A stretch of DNA of 64,000 bases, taken from Ignavibacteriales bacterium. GTDB lineage: Bacteria > Bacteroidota > Ignavibacteria > Ignavibacteriales > Ignavibacteriaceae. The stretch's first letter is position 1, and each line of letters opens with the position of its first letter. A program made the translations under genes and the position numbers. Shown piece by piece: positions 54,537 to 63,645 of this stretch. The stretch covers positions 1 through 64,000 of the forward strand of contig JAAYVN010000088.1 in the NCBI GenBank assembly GCA_012517155.1. The letters run 5' to 3'. A model generated the notes under the pieces. It did not search any database. It saw nothing but the letters and a program-made list of their open reading frames with translations, and was not told the origin of the DNA.

Positions 54537-57500
54537 ATGGAAAAAATAAAAGTAACAATAGACGGAAATGAAGCTGCAGCTTATGTAGCGTACAGAACAA
54601 ATGAAGTGATAGCCATTTATCCCATTACCCCATCCTCAAATATGGGGGAGTGGTGCGATGCCTGGTCAGCAGAAGGTAAAAAGAACATTTGGGGTTTAGT
54701 GCCCAGTGTAAGTGAACTTCAGAGTGAGGGAGGAGCCTCGGGAAGTGTACACGGTGCATTGCAGACCGGAGCATTGACAACTACTTTTACGGCAAGCCAG
54801 GGTTTACTCCTTATGATACCCAATATGTTCAAAATAGCAGGTGAACTAACCTCAACGGTTTTTCACGTATCAGCAAGGTCAATTGCGGCATCGGCATTAT
54901 CAATATTTGGTGATCACAGTGACGTAATGGCAACCCGATCAACGGGATTTGCGCTACTTTCGTCCAACTCGGTTCAGGAAGTAATGGATTTTGCGCTAAT
55001 ATCACAGGCGGCAACACTGGAAGCGAGAGTACCTTTCATTCACTTCTTTGACGGATTCCGAACCTCACACGAAGTTATGAAGATAGACCTCCTTTCAGAA
55101 GAAGAGATCAGAGCAATGATTGATGATGATCTGGTGATAGCTCACAGGAAAAGAGGATTAACCCCTGATAACCCGGTTATGAGAGGAACCGCGCAGAATC
55201 CTGATGTTTATTTCCAGGGAAGGGAAACGGTTAATCCATTTTATATTAATTGTCCAGATATTGTACAGGCTCAGATGGACAAGTTTGCCAAACTGACCGG
55301 AAGGAGCTATAAATTATATGAGTACCACGGTGCCCCCGATGCAGAGAGAGTAATAGTAATAATGGGTTCAGGTGCAGAGGCAGTTGAGGAAACAGTAAGT
55401 TATTTAACTGCAAAGGAAGAGAAGACAGGGGTGCTGAAAGTAAGATTATACAGACCATTCTCCATAAAGAAGTTTATTGATGCATTACCAAAAACTGTGA
55501 AGACAATCACAGTTCTTGACAGAACAAAAGAACCGGGATCGTCAGGAGATCCATTATATCTTGATGTGGTAAACGCAATATCTGAAAAATATAACGAAGG
55601 TGAATTAGGGATGGCATATCCTAAGATTCTATCAGGCAGATATGGTTTATCGTCAAAGGAATTCACTCCAGCGATGGTTAAAGCGGTATTCGATGAAATG
55701 AAGAAAGAGAAGCCAAAGAACCATTTTACAATTGGAATTATTGAAGATGTAACAAATTCAAGTCTTGAATATGACGAATCGTTTACAGTAGAGCATCCGG
55801 AGACATTCACGGGGAAATTCTACGGATTGGGTGCAGACGGTACTGTTGGAGCAAATAAAAATTCAATTAAAATAATCGGAGAAGGGACCGATTATTATGC
55901 CCAGGGATATTTCGTGTATGATTCAAAGAAATCGGGTTCAACAACAACCTCGCATTTAAGATTCGGACCTGAGGCGATTAAGTCGACATATTTAATAAAC
56001 AAAGCTAAATTCATTGCATGTCATCAGCAAGGATTCCTTGAGAAGATTGATATGTTAAGGGATGCAGCAGAAGGGGGAGTATTCCTCCTAAACACCCAAA
56101 TTCCGAAAGAGGAAGTCTGGGATTCACTTCCGATGAAAGTTCAGCAGGATATTCTTGACAGGAAGTTAAAGTTATATGTAATTGATGCTTATAAAGTAGC
56201 AGGACAAACCGGAATGGGAGTGAGGATCAATACGATAATGCAGACCTGTTTCTTTGCAATATCAAACATCTTCACGAAAGATAAGGCTATCGAGCTGATC
56301 AAGAATGCAGTCAAGAAAACATACGGTGTGAAAGGCGAAAAGATAGTTCAGATGAACTTTGATGCTATTGACCAGACGCTAGCAAACCTGTTTGAAGTTG
56401 AAGTACCAGGGAAGATAACAAGTACATTCAAGCTAAGACCCGCAGTACCGGACCACGCGCCAGATTTTGTAAAAGAGGTAACGGGAATTATTATTGACGG
56501 ACACGGAGATAAGCTTCCGGTAAGCAAGATGCCGCTGGATGGTACATTCCCGGTTGGAACAACGAAATGGGAAAAGAGAAATATAGCGCTTGAAGTTCCT
56601 GTATGGGATATTGAAGTTTGTATTCAGTGTAACAAATGTGCGCTTGTTTGTCCGCATGCAGCAATAAGAGCAAAAGTATATGACCAGAAATTAGTTGAAG
56701 GGGCACCTGAAACGTTCAAGTGGACACCATTCAAAGGGAAAGATCTGGGAGAAGGTTTGGCATATACCATTCAGGTTGCAGTAGAGGATTGTACAGGATG
56801 TGAACTTTGCGTTGACGTATGTCCGGCTAAGAATAAAAAAGAAGTCAAATTAAAAGCAATCAACATGGCACCACAAATTCCGATCAGGGAAACCGAAAGA
56901 ACGAATTTCGAGTTTTTCCTTGAACTGCCGGAATTTGACAGAAGCAAATTAAATCTGACGGCGGTAAAAGACAGTCAGTTCCTTGAACCGTTATTTGAGT
57001 TTTCGGGTGCATGCAGCGGTTGCGGGGAAACTCCTTATGTAAAACTGGTAAGTCAGTTATTCGGAGACAGAGCAATTGTAGCTAATGCAACGGGATGTTC
57101 ATCAATTTACGGAGGTAACCTGCCTACCACTCCCTGGACGAAGAACAAAGACGGACGCGGACCAGCATGGGCAAATTCTCTGTTTGAGGATAATGCCGAG
57201 TTTGGATTTGGATTCAAACTGGCAGTAGACAAGCACAATTTGCAAGCTCAGGATATTTTAGTAAAAATGAAGGGAGAAATAGGGGAGGAACTGGTTAATG
57301 AATTATTAAACGCAGATCAGAAAGATGAAGCGGGAATTTACGAGCAGAGGGAAAGAGTAGAAACACTAAAGAACAAACTTGCGGGAATGACGAGTTCGAA
57401 TGCAAAGCATCTGCTTTCATTAGCAGACTATCTGGTGAAGAAATCAATCTGGATAATCGGCGGAGACGGCTGGGCATACGATATCGGATATGGCGGACTT

Positions 57501-58106
57501 GATCATGTTCTGGCTTCCGGAAAGAACGTAAACGTGCTGGTGCTCGATACAGAAGTATATTCAAACACTGGTGGACAGGCAAGCAAATCGACGCCACGTG
57601 CAGCAGTTGCAAAATTTGCGGCAGCAGGGAAACCAATGGCAAAGAAAGACCTGGGCATGATGGCAATGACCTACGGAAATGTTTACGTTGCACGAGTTGC
57701 AATGGGTGCGAATGATGCACATACCGTAAGGGTGTTCATGGAAGCTGAAGCATACGACGGACCATCAATTATAATTGCATACAGTCACTGTATAGCTCAC
57801 GGTATCAACATGGGGACCGGAATGAAAAACCAAAAAGCAGCAGTTGATTCGGGTTACTGGCCATTGTTCAGATACAATCCGGACTGGGCAAACGAAGGAA
57901 AGAATCCATTCAAGCTTGATTCCAAAGGTCTGAAGATACCATTAAAGGACTATGCATATCTGGAAACCAGGTACAAAATGCTTACAAAATCACATCCTGA
58001 ACTTGCCGCGCAGTTATTAGACGAAGCGCAAAAGGATGTCGAAAAGAAGTACAAGTACTACGAACGACTAGCAGAAATGAAATACGGACCTGAGGAAGGG
58101 AAATAA
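54537..58106 (+). CDS. nifJ: pyruvate:ferredoxin (flavodoxin) oxidoreductase, single-chain
   Basis: A 1189-residue homodimer-type enzyme that converts pyruvate and CoA to acetyl-CoA, CO2 and reduced ferredoxin, and can run in reverse to fix CO2. Domains in order: pyrimidine-binding half (IDGNEAAAYVAYRTNEVIAIYPI at the start), transketolase C-like domain, EKR/gamma domain, a 2x[4Fe-4S] ferredoxin domain (Cys695, 698, 701, 705 and Cys752, 755, 758, 762), and the thiamine-diphosphate domain with CSGCGETPYVKL, NATGCSSIYGG and GDGWAYDIGYGG. It is oxygen-sensitive in most organisms, which suggests anaerobic or microaerobic life. The following gene is its frequent neighbour, a dihydroorotate-dehydrogenase-like protein. 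Confidence 0.97.
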   Translation: MEKIKVTIDGNEAAAYVAYRTNEVIAIYPITPSSNMGEWCDAWSAEGKKNIWGLVPSVSELQSEGGASGSVHGALQTGALTTTFTASQGLLLMIPNMFKIAGELTSTVFHVSARSIAASALSIFGDHSDVMATRSTGFALLSSNSVQEVMDFALISQAATLEARVPFIHFFDGFRTSHEVMKIDLLSEEEIRAMIDDDLVIAHRKRGLTPDNPVMRGTAQNPDVYFQGRETVNPFYINCPDIVQAQMDKFAKLTGRSYKLYEYHGAPDAERVIVIMGSGAEAVEETVSYLTAKEEKTGVLKVRLYRPFSIKKFIDALPKTVKTITVLDRTKEPGSSGDPLYLDVVNAISEKYNEGELGMAYPKILSGRYGLSSKEFTPAMVKAVFDEMKKEKPKNHFTIGIIEDVTNSSLEYDESFTVEHPETFTGKFYGLGADGTVGANKNSIKIIGEGTDYYAQGYFVYDSKKSGSTTTSHLRFGPEAIKSTYLINKAKFIACHQQGFLEKIDMLRDAAEGGVFLLNTQIPKEEVWDSLPMKVQQDILDRKLKLYVIDAYKVAGQTGMGVRINTIMQTCFFAISNIFTKDKAIELIKNAVKKTYGVKGEKIVQMNFDAIDQTLANLFEVEVPGKITSTFKLRPAVPDHAPDFVKEVTGIIIDGHGDKLPVSKMPLDGTFPVGTTKWEKRNIALEVPVWDIEVCIQCNKCALVCPHAAIRAKVYDQKLVEGAPETFKWTPFKGKDLGEGLAYTIQVAVEDCTGCELCVDVCPAKNKKEVKLKAINMAPQIPIRETERTNFEFFLELPEFDRSKLNLTAVKDSQFLEPLFEFSGACSGCGETPYVKLVSQLFGDRAIVANATGCSSIYGGNLPTTPWTKNKDGRGPAWANSLFEDNAEFGFGFKLAVDKHNLQAQDILVKMKGEIGEELVNELLNADQKDEAGIYEQRERVETLKNKLAGMTSSNAKHLLSLADYLVKKSIWIIGGDGWAYDIGYGGLDHVLASGKNVNVLVLDTEVYSNTGGQASKSTPRAAVAKFAAAGKPMAKKDLGMMAMTYGNVYVARVAMGANDAHTVRVFMEAEAYDGPSIIIAYSHCIAHGINMGTGMKNQKAAVDSGYWPLFRYNPDWANEGKNPFKLDSKGLKIPLKDYAYLETRYKMLTKSHPELAAQLLDEAQKDVEKKYKYYERLAEMKYGPEEGK

Positions 58107-58112
58107 TAATTT

Positions 58113-58150
58113 ATGCAGCGTATGAAAATGCGCTGCATTTTATTTTTGAT
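58113..58150 (+). terminator. hairpin and T-run between nifJ and the DHOD-like gene
   Basis: An eight-pair stem ATGCAGCG/CGCTGCAT around the loop TATGAAAATG, directly followed by TTTTATTTTTG. It starts six bases after the nifJ stop. It could end the nifJ transcript or lower expression of the following gene. Confidence 0.75.
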
Positions 58151-58197
58151 AAATAACTAAAAGTGAAACAAAGTAGAAATTAAAAAAAGGAATAAAT

Positions 58198-59187
58198 ATG
58201 AATTTATCAACAAATTATTTAGGACTTGAGTTAAAGAATCCTATAATCCCTTCTGCAGGACCATTATCTAAGGATATAGGAAGCATTAAAGCAATGGAAG
58301 ATGCCGGTGCTGCAGCAGTAGTTTTATACTCCATCTTTGAAGAACAGATTGAGCACGAAAGCCTGGAGTTGTATCATCACACAACAATACATACCGAGAG
58401 TTATGCCGAAGCAACAAATTACTTACCGACTCCATTTGAGTTTAAAACCGGTCCGGAAGAGTATCTTGATCACATCAGAAAAATCAAGGAAAGTGTATCT
58501 GTCCCGGTTATAGCAAGTTTGAATGGAAAATCGATGGGAGGATGGACAAGCTACGCAAAGAAGATTGAGGAAGCTGGCGCGGATGCTTTGGAGCTGAATA
58601 TTTATTTATTGCAGACTTCGCTAGTAAAAACCAGTGCGGAAATTGAGAAAGAGTATATTGACATTGTGAAAGCTGTAAAAGAGAGTGTTAATATTCCGAT
58701 CGCCGTAAAGATGCATCCGTTTTTCACATCCGTAGCCTCGATGGCTGAGCAATTAAATCAGGCAGGGGCAAGCGGTCTGGTGCTGTTCAACAGGTTTTAT
58801 CAGCCTGATATAGATCTTGAGAAACTGGAAGTTGTGCCGAACGTATTGCTGAGTACTCCTTTTGCAATGAGGCTTCCGCTCAGATGGATTGCAATGTTGT
58901 ACGGCGGGGTTGATGTTGATTTTGCAGCAACCACGGGAATATACAACGAGAAGGATGTAATTAAAATGGTTATGGCCGGAGCAAAGGCTACACAAGTGCT
59001 ATCGTGTCTGCTGAAAAACGGAATCGGTCATATAACCGATATGCTGACGAAGATGAAATTCTGGATGGAAGCAAATGAATATGAATCATTAGAGCAAATG
59101 AGAGGCAGCATGAGCTATCTGAATGCTTCGGACCCTGCTCAATATGAAAGAGCTAATTATATGAGTGTATTGCATTCATATAAATAA
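58198..59187 (+). CDS. dihydroorotate dehydrogenase-like protein
   Basis: A 329-residue flavin TIM-barrel protein. It begins MNLSTNYLGLELKNPIIPSA, has the flavin-phosphate region AAVVLYSIFEEQIEHE, VPVIASLNGKSMGGWTSYAK, and NIPIAVKMHPFFTS, and ends with the barrel phosphate site (DVDFAATTGIYN, MAGAKATQVLSCLL). It lacks the complete catalytic set of biosynthetic PyrD in the usual place, and the family regularly occurs next to nifJ, so a role in redox metabolism with that enzyme is suspected rather than pyrimidine synthesis. A hairpin separates it from nifJ. The ribosome binding site AAGGAA is good. Confidence 0.82.
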   Translation: MNLSTNYLGLELKNPIIPSAGPLSKDIGSIKAMEDAGAAAVVLYSIFEEQIEHESLELYHHTTIHTESYAEATNYLPTPFEFKTGPEEYLDHIRKIKESVSVPVIASLNGKSMGGWTSYAKKIEEAGADALELNIYLLQTSLVKTSAEIEKEYIDIVKAVKESVNIPIAVKMHPFFTSVASMAEQLNQAGASGLVLFNRFYQPDIDLEKLEVVPNVLLSTPFAMRLPLRWIAMLYGGVDVDFAATTGIYNEKDVIKMVMAGAKATQVLSCLLKNGIGHITDMLTKMKFWMEANEYESLEQMRGSMSYLNASDPAQYERANYMSVLHSYK

Positions 59188-59213
59188 GCAGAAATAAAAG
59201 AAACACTTGTAAC

Positions 59214-59244
59214 AAGAGCGGAGCTTACCACACTCCGCTCTTTT
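59214..59244 (+). terminator. intrinsic terminator after the DHOD-like gene
   Basis: A perfect ten-pair stem AAGAGCGGAG/CTCCGCTCTT with loop CTTACCACA, then TTCGTTTT. It begins 26 bases after the stop codon. Confidence 0.9.
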
Positions 59245-59276
59245 CGTTTTATGAGGAGAGGGAGGGATTTTTGTTG

Positions 59277-59293
59277 AGTTGTTGATTTGTTAA
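59277..59293 (+). repeat. dispersed 17-base repeat AGTTGTTGATTTGTTAA, copy 2
   Basis: Identical to 49185-49201 and in the same orientation. It is flanked by further GTTGAGTTG-like sequence. Confidence 0.6.
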
Positions 59294-59478
59294 GTTGTCA
59301 CAAAAGTCGAAGGACGAAGAGAGGGAGGGATGGAGGGAAATTGGAAGGTTGGGTTGTTGCCCCGATATATCTCCGACAGGCAGAACCTTGCAGAGAAAGA
59401 AAAGCACATTACAATGGCGTTTATTTAATTAATTTCATAATTGGAATGGGGTATCCAATCGAAAATAAATTCCTAAAT

Positions 59479-59494
59479 GCAATGTAACGCAGAG
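59479..59494 (+). repeat. short dispersed intergenic repeat GCAATGTAACGCAGAG
   Basis: Fifteen of sixteen bases match 46165-46180, in the same orientation. Confidence 0.5.
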
Positions 59495-59778
59495 CGAAAG
59501 CGATGTCTTGATTGGAATGAAACATTGCACAGCCCGGAAACCGAGCCACAGTAGGATAACCATACGCACAGAATTCCGAAGGAAAAAATTCAGTGTTTTA
59601 CTAATTTTTAGCTTCATCTTTTTGGCGTTTCATCGAACGACAAGACATTTAGTTATTATTTTTAATTTTGTTGCAAGCGGGAGTTATCATTCTGAATCTT
59701 TTCTTTGTTTAATTACTCTTCAGGAATTAAATTAAAGTTTAATTTTTCAATTTTTTGTCATTAAACGGAGTATGGTTA

Positions 59779-61761
59779 ATGTCAGATCAACATTCAACTG
59801 GCGTAAAAGGATTACCTGAAAATGCATACAGGGAGTTAAAGCAGGGGGAAAAATATATTCCCCTTATGTCGGCTAATAAGGTATATCCGGAAGTAAACAT
59901 TTACACTGTAATAATGGGACTAATTATGGCTGTCCTCTTTTCAGCCGCGGCAGCCTATTTGGGATTAAAGATAGGACAGGTTTTTGAGGCTGCAATACCG
60001 ATTGCAATTATTGCTGTTGGGCTTTCTGCCTTGCTAAAGAGAACCAATGCGCTTGGAGAGAATGTGATTATCCAGTCTATCGGAGCGAGTTCAGGAGTAA
60101 TCGTTGCGGGAGCAATATTCACGATACCGGCACTTTACATACTGCAACTTGAAGCTCACTTTTATCAGATTTTCCTTGCTTCGCTTTTCGGAGGATTTTT
60201 AGGGATACTCTTCCTAATTCCTTTCAGGAAATACTTTGTTGCTGAAATGCATGGAAAATTCCCATTCCCAGAAGCAACCGCCACTACTGAAGTTCTGGTG
60301 GCAGGAGAAAAAGGGGGAAACCAGGCGGTGGTGCTGGTAGTAAGCGGATTAATCGGCGGGTTATATGATTTTGCAATAGCCGCTTTCGGATGGTGGAACG
60401 AAGTATTCACAACCAGAGTATTCGCATTCGGAGAGATGCTTTCCGAGAAGTACAAGCTGGTATTCAAGATGAATGTAGGGGCAGCGGTTATGGGGCTTGG
60501 GTATATAGTCGGTCTGAAATATGCGGCAATAATTGCAGCGGGTTCTTTTGTCTCATGGTATTTGCTTATCCCGGTAGTTACATATATAGGAGGTGGATTA
60601 ACAACCCCTCTGGGCGCAAATGTAACGAAGCTTATCAGCGACATGTCGGCTGAGGAGATTTTCAGAAATTACGTAAGGCATATCGGAATTGGCGGAATTG
60701 CCATGGCAGGTATAATCGGGATTATCCGGTCATCGAAAATAATAGTATCCGCATTTTCACTTGGTGTGAAGGAAATCTTCGGGAAGAAAGCCGGCAGCGA
60801 TAATGTATTAAGAACAGAAAAAGATATACCGATGTATATAATTGCCGCCGGTATATTAGTTACCGCAGTCATGATATTTATTTTCTTCCAGTTCGGAGTG
60901 GTAACCGATTTAACCCATGCGATTGTTGGATTACTCATAGTTCTGATTATTTCATTCCTGTTTACCACAGTTGCGGCAAATGCGATTGCAATAGTTGGAA
61001 CAAATCCGGTATCGGGCATGACCTTAATGACTTTGATTCTTTCCTCGATAGTACTTACTTCGGTAGGATTAAAAGGGGAAGCCGGGATTGTATCGGCGTT
61101 GATAATCGGGGGGGTTGTTTGCACAGCATTATCAATGGCGGGGGGATTTATTACTGATCTCAAAATTGGATACTGGCTTGGATCTTCACCATATAAGCAG
61201 GAAAGCTGGAAATTCCTAGGTACCTTGCTTTCGGCTCTGACAGTGGGTTATGTGGTTATGATACTTAATGAAACATACGGATTTACGGGTGAAGGAGCAC
61301 TTGTGGCACCGCAGGCTAACGCAATGGCAGCGGTAATACAACCATTGATGAGTGATCAGCCAGCACCATGGATGCTTTATATTGCGGGTGCCTTCATAGC
61401 GCTCATACTCACGATGATAAAAGTGCCGGCACTTGCTTTTGCGCTGGGAATGTACATACCGCTTGAACTTAACACACCTCTGGTGATTGGCGGATTAATC
61501 TCACACTATGTATCCACTAGATCAAGAGACGAAGGACTGAATACAGCAAGAAGAGAAAGAGGTACTTTAATTGCATCAGGATTTATAGCAGGCGGAGCAC
61601 TGATGGGGGTATTCAGCGCATTCCTGAGGTATCTTGGATACAACTGGGTGGATGCAGAGTGGTTTGAATCCCATTCCGCAGAGCTGATTGCGCTTATGAT
61701 GTTTGCATTGTTAAGTGCTTATATGATATGGGATTCGCTGAGGGCTAAGAAAGAAGAATAA
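59779..61761 (+). CDS. OPT-family oligopeptide transporter
   Basis: ATG 59779 is chosen because ACGGAG lies about nine bases upstream; the frame extends to a TTG at 59755. The 660-residue protein has about fifteen or sixteen membrane spans. The N-terminal YIPLMSANKVYPEVNIYTVIMG region and the following VLFSAAAAYLGLKIGQVFEAAIP-type first spans are characteristic of the prokaryotic OPT family, as are FPFPEATATTEVLVAGE near residue 165 and the late GMYIPLELNTPLVIGG. These transporters import small peptides or metal complexes by proton symport; the substrate here is unknown. aspS begins 47 bases after it. Confidence 0.9.
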   Translation: MSDQHSTGVKGLPENAYRELKQGEKYIPLMSANKVYPEVNIYTVIMGLIMAVLFSAAAAYLGLKIGQVFEAAIPIAIIAVGLSALLKRTNALGENVIIQSIGASSGVIVAGAIFTIPALYILQLEAHFYQIFLASLFGGFLGILFLIPFRKYFVAEMHGKFPFPEATATTEVLVAGEKGGNQAVVLVVSGLIGGLYDFAIAAFGWWNEVFTTRVFAFGEMLSEKYKLVFKMNVGAAVMGLGYIVGLKYAAIIAAGSFVSWYLLIPVVTYIGGGLTTPLGANVTKLISDMSAEEIFRNYVRHIGIGGIAMAGIIGIIRSSKIIVSAFSLGVKEIFGKKAGSDNVLRTEKDIPMYIIAAGILVTAVMIFIFFQFGVVTDLTHAIVGLLIVLIISFLFTTVAANAIAIVGTNPVSGMTLMTLILSSIVLTSVGLKGEAGIVSALIIGGVVCTALSMAGGFITDLKIGYWLGSSPYKQESWKFLGTLLSALTVGYVVMILNETYGFTGEGALVAPQANAMAAVIQPLMSDQPAPWMLYIAGAFIALILTMIKVPALAFALGMYIPLELNTPLVIGGLISHYVSTRSRDEGLNTARRERGTLIASGFIAGGALMGVFSAFLRYLGYNWVDAEWFESHSAELIALMMFALLSAYMIWDSLRAKKEE

Positions 61762-61808
61762 AAGAATATTTAACAATAGAGAAAAAGAAAAGGATAGAAA
61801 GTTTAAGA

Positions 61809-63590
61809 ATGAAGTTTAGCAGCAGGACGCACACATGCGGTGAGTTAAGAGAATCAAATATTGGCGAAAAGGTCGTCCTAAACGGATGGGTGGATACGAG
61901 AAGAGATCTTGGAGGAGTAATATTCATTGATCTGCGCGACAGATACGGATTAACACAGATTGTGTTCGAGCCGGGATATAATGAATCCGCCCATCATGAA
62001 GGAAAGCATTTAAGAAGTGAGTATGTTATCTCGGTTGAGGGGAAAGTAAGAAAGCGTCCGCAGGGGACAGAAAATCCAGAGCTACTCACAGGATATGTTG
62101 ACGTAATGGTGGACAAGTTAATCATTCTGAATGAAGCAAAAACCCCGCCTTTCCAGATATCTGATGAGACGGAAGCCGGGGAAGATCTGAGGCTGAAGTA
62201 CAGATTTATTGACTTAAGAAGACCGAGAATGCAGAAAAATCTGGTTATGCGACACAAAATGTACCAGGTGACCAGAAATTATTTCGACCAAAACAGTTTT
62301 GTTGAAATAGAAACCCCGATATTAATGAAAAGCACACCGGAAGGTGCGAGAGACTTTCTTGTACCGAGCAGACTTCATAAAGGAAAATTTTACGCTTTAC
62401 CTCAATCCCCACAACAATACAAGCAGATACTAATGGTCTCGGGGATGGACAGGTATTTTCAGATAGTGAAATGCTTTCGTGACGAAGATCTCCGGGCGGA
62501 CAGACAGCTTGAGTTCACGCAGATTGATGTTGAAATGTCATTTGTAGATCAGGATGATGTTTTCCAAATGATGGAAGGATTAATGGCAAAACTTTATAAG
62601 GAGGTCTGGAAAAAAGATCTGGAATTGCCGTTAAGAAGGCTGACGTTTGATGAGGCGATGGAGAAATACGGAAGCGACAAACCGGATCTTCGTTTTAATC
62701 TTGAGATGAAAACGCTGAATAAAGTGTTTGAAAATACGGGTTTCAAGTTATTCAGGGATCAGATTGAGAAGGGGATAGTAACAGGTTTGCTTGCCCCCGG
62801 ATGCGGAGATTATACAAGAAACCAATTGGATGTACTTACCGACTTCATGAAAAAACTTGGTGCCGGAGGATTAATCTGGATCCGGGTGAAGGAGGAGGGA
62901 CTTGAATCACCGACAATGAAGTTTTTTACAGAGGAGGAGCAGCAAAACCTTGTGAAAGAACTGGGGGCTAAGGCGGGAGATCTGATATTAATATTATCGG
63001 GCCAGAAAATAAAGACATTGAATCTGATGGGACATTTAAGGCTTGAGATGGCGAGGAGGCTTATGCTTATCAAGGCAAATGCCGAGCCAAAGTTATTATG
63101 GGTTACCGATTTCCCTTTATTCGAGTGGGATGAAGAGACAAAAAGATACTATGCAATGCATCATCCTTTCACATCTCCGCGAATAGAAGATGTGGATTTA
63201 ATGGAAAGCGATCCCGGAAAAGTGAAAGCGAGAGCTTATGATCTGGTACTTAACGGGAGTGAAATTGCTGGAGGAAGCATCAGGATCCACAACTCGGACC
63301 TTCAGAAAAAAATGTTCAAAGCACTTGGGATAGGGGAAGAGGAAGCCGAGATGAAGTTCGGATTTTTAATGAATGCATTCAAATTTGGTGCTCCGCCACA
63401 TGGTGGAATAGCATTCGGTTTTGACCGGCTTGCAATGATATTTGCGGGGGAAGAATCAATCCGGGAAGTGATTGCATTCCCTAAAACCGCCAGTGGTGTA
63501 TCCCTGATGGATGATTGTCCTTCAAATGTTTCGGATGAGCAATTAAAGGAACTGCACATTAAGATAAGAAACCAGGAAAAACTTATATAA
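61809..63590 (+). CDS. aspS: aspartyl-tRNA synthetase, bacterial type
   Basis: A 593-residue class II synthetase: an N-terminal anticodon-binding OB domain (NGWVDTRRDLGGVIFIDLRDRYG), motif 2 around FQIVKCFRDEDLRADRQLEFTQID, the bacterial GAD insertion domain (about 290-410) and motif 3 in GIAFGFDRLAMIFAGEESIR. The bacterial-type length and the insertion separate it from the archaeal form. Whether it also charges tRNA-Asn depends on whether the genome has AsnRS, which is not in this window. A partial Nfu-type gene follows 55 bases later. Confidence 0.97.
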   Translation: MKFSSRTHTCGELRESNIGEKVVLNGWVDTRRDLGGVIFIDLRDRYGLTQIVFEPGYNESAHHEGKHLRSEYVISVEGKVRKRPQGTENPELLTGYVDVMVDKLIILNEAKTPPFQISDETEAGEDLRLKYRFIDLRRPRMQKNLVMRHKMYQVTRNYFDQNSFVEIETPILMKSTPEGARDFLVPSRLHKGKFYALPQSPQQYKQILMVSGMDRYFQIVKCFRDEDLRADRQLEFTQIDVEMSFVDQDDVFQMMEGLMAKLYKEVWKKDLELPLRRLTFDEAMEKYGSDKPDLRFNLEMKTLNKVFENTGFKLFRDQIEKGIVTGLLAPGCGDYTRNQLDVLTDFMKKLGAGGLIWIRVKEEGLESPTMKFFTEEEQQNLVKELGAKAGDLILILSGQKIKTLNLMGHLRLEMARRLMLIKANAEPKLLWVTDFPLFEWDEETKRYYAMHHPFTSPRIEDVDLMESDPGKVKARAYDLVLNGSEIAGGSIRIHNSDLQKKMFKALGIGEEEAEMKFGFLMNAFKFGAPPHGGIAFGFDRLAMIFAGEESIREVIAFPKTASGVSLMDDCPSNVSDEQLKELHIKIRNQEKLI

Positions 63591-63645
63591 ACACGAGTGA
63601 ACTATTGTTTATAGTAAAATGTTTTAGAAAAAAAAGAGGTTTAGT

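Larger units (their letters stand above)
59245..59778. other. gene-free gap upstream of the OPT transporter gene
   Basis: About 530 bases. The first part (59270-59345) is G/T/A-rich simple sequence and holds the second copy of the 17-base repeat; 59479-59494 holds the second copy of the GCAA-GTAACGCAGAG repeat. Short frames at 59287-59487 and 59508-59735 show no recognisable protein and no ribosome binding site. The last 100 bases are A/T-rich and suit a promoter. Confidence 0.5.

Noticed and set aside
57295-57720. 141-codon minus-strand frame within nifJ
   Set aside because: The plus-strand frame holds the thiamine-binding domain of NifJ; the antisense product is His/Leu/Ser-rich without a recognisable domain.
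59287-59735. 66- and 75-codon frames in the gap before the OPT transporter
   Set aside because: They cross repeat copies and A/T-rich sequence, have no ribosome binding site and show no known family.
60165-61163. Two long minus-strand frames under the OPT transporter (159 and 164 codons)
   Set aside because: They are shadows of a membrane protein gene, with Ile/Pro/Thr-rich composition typical of antisense translation.
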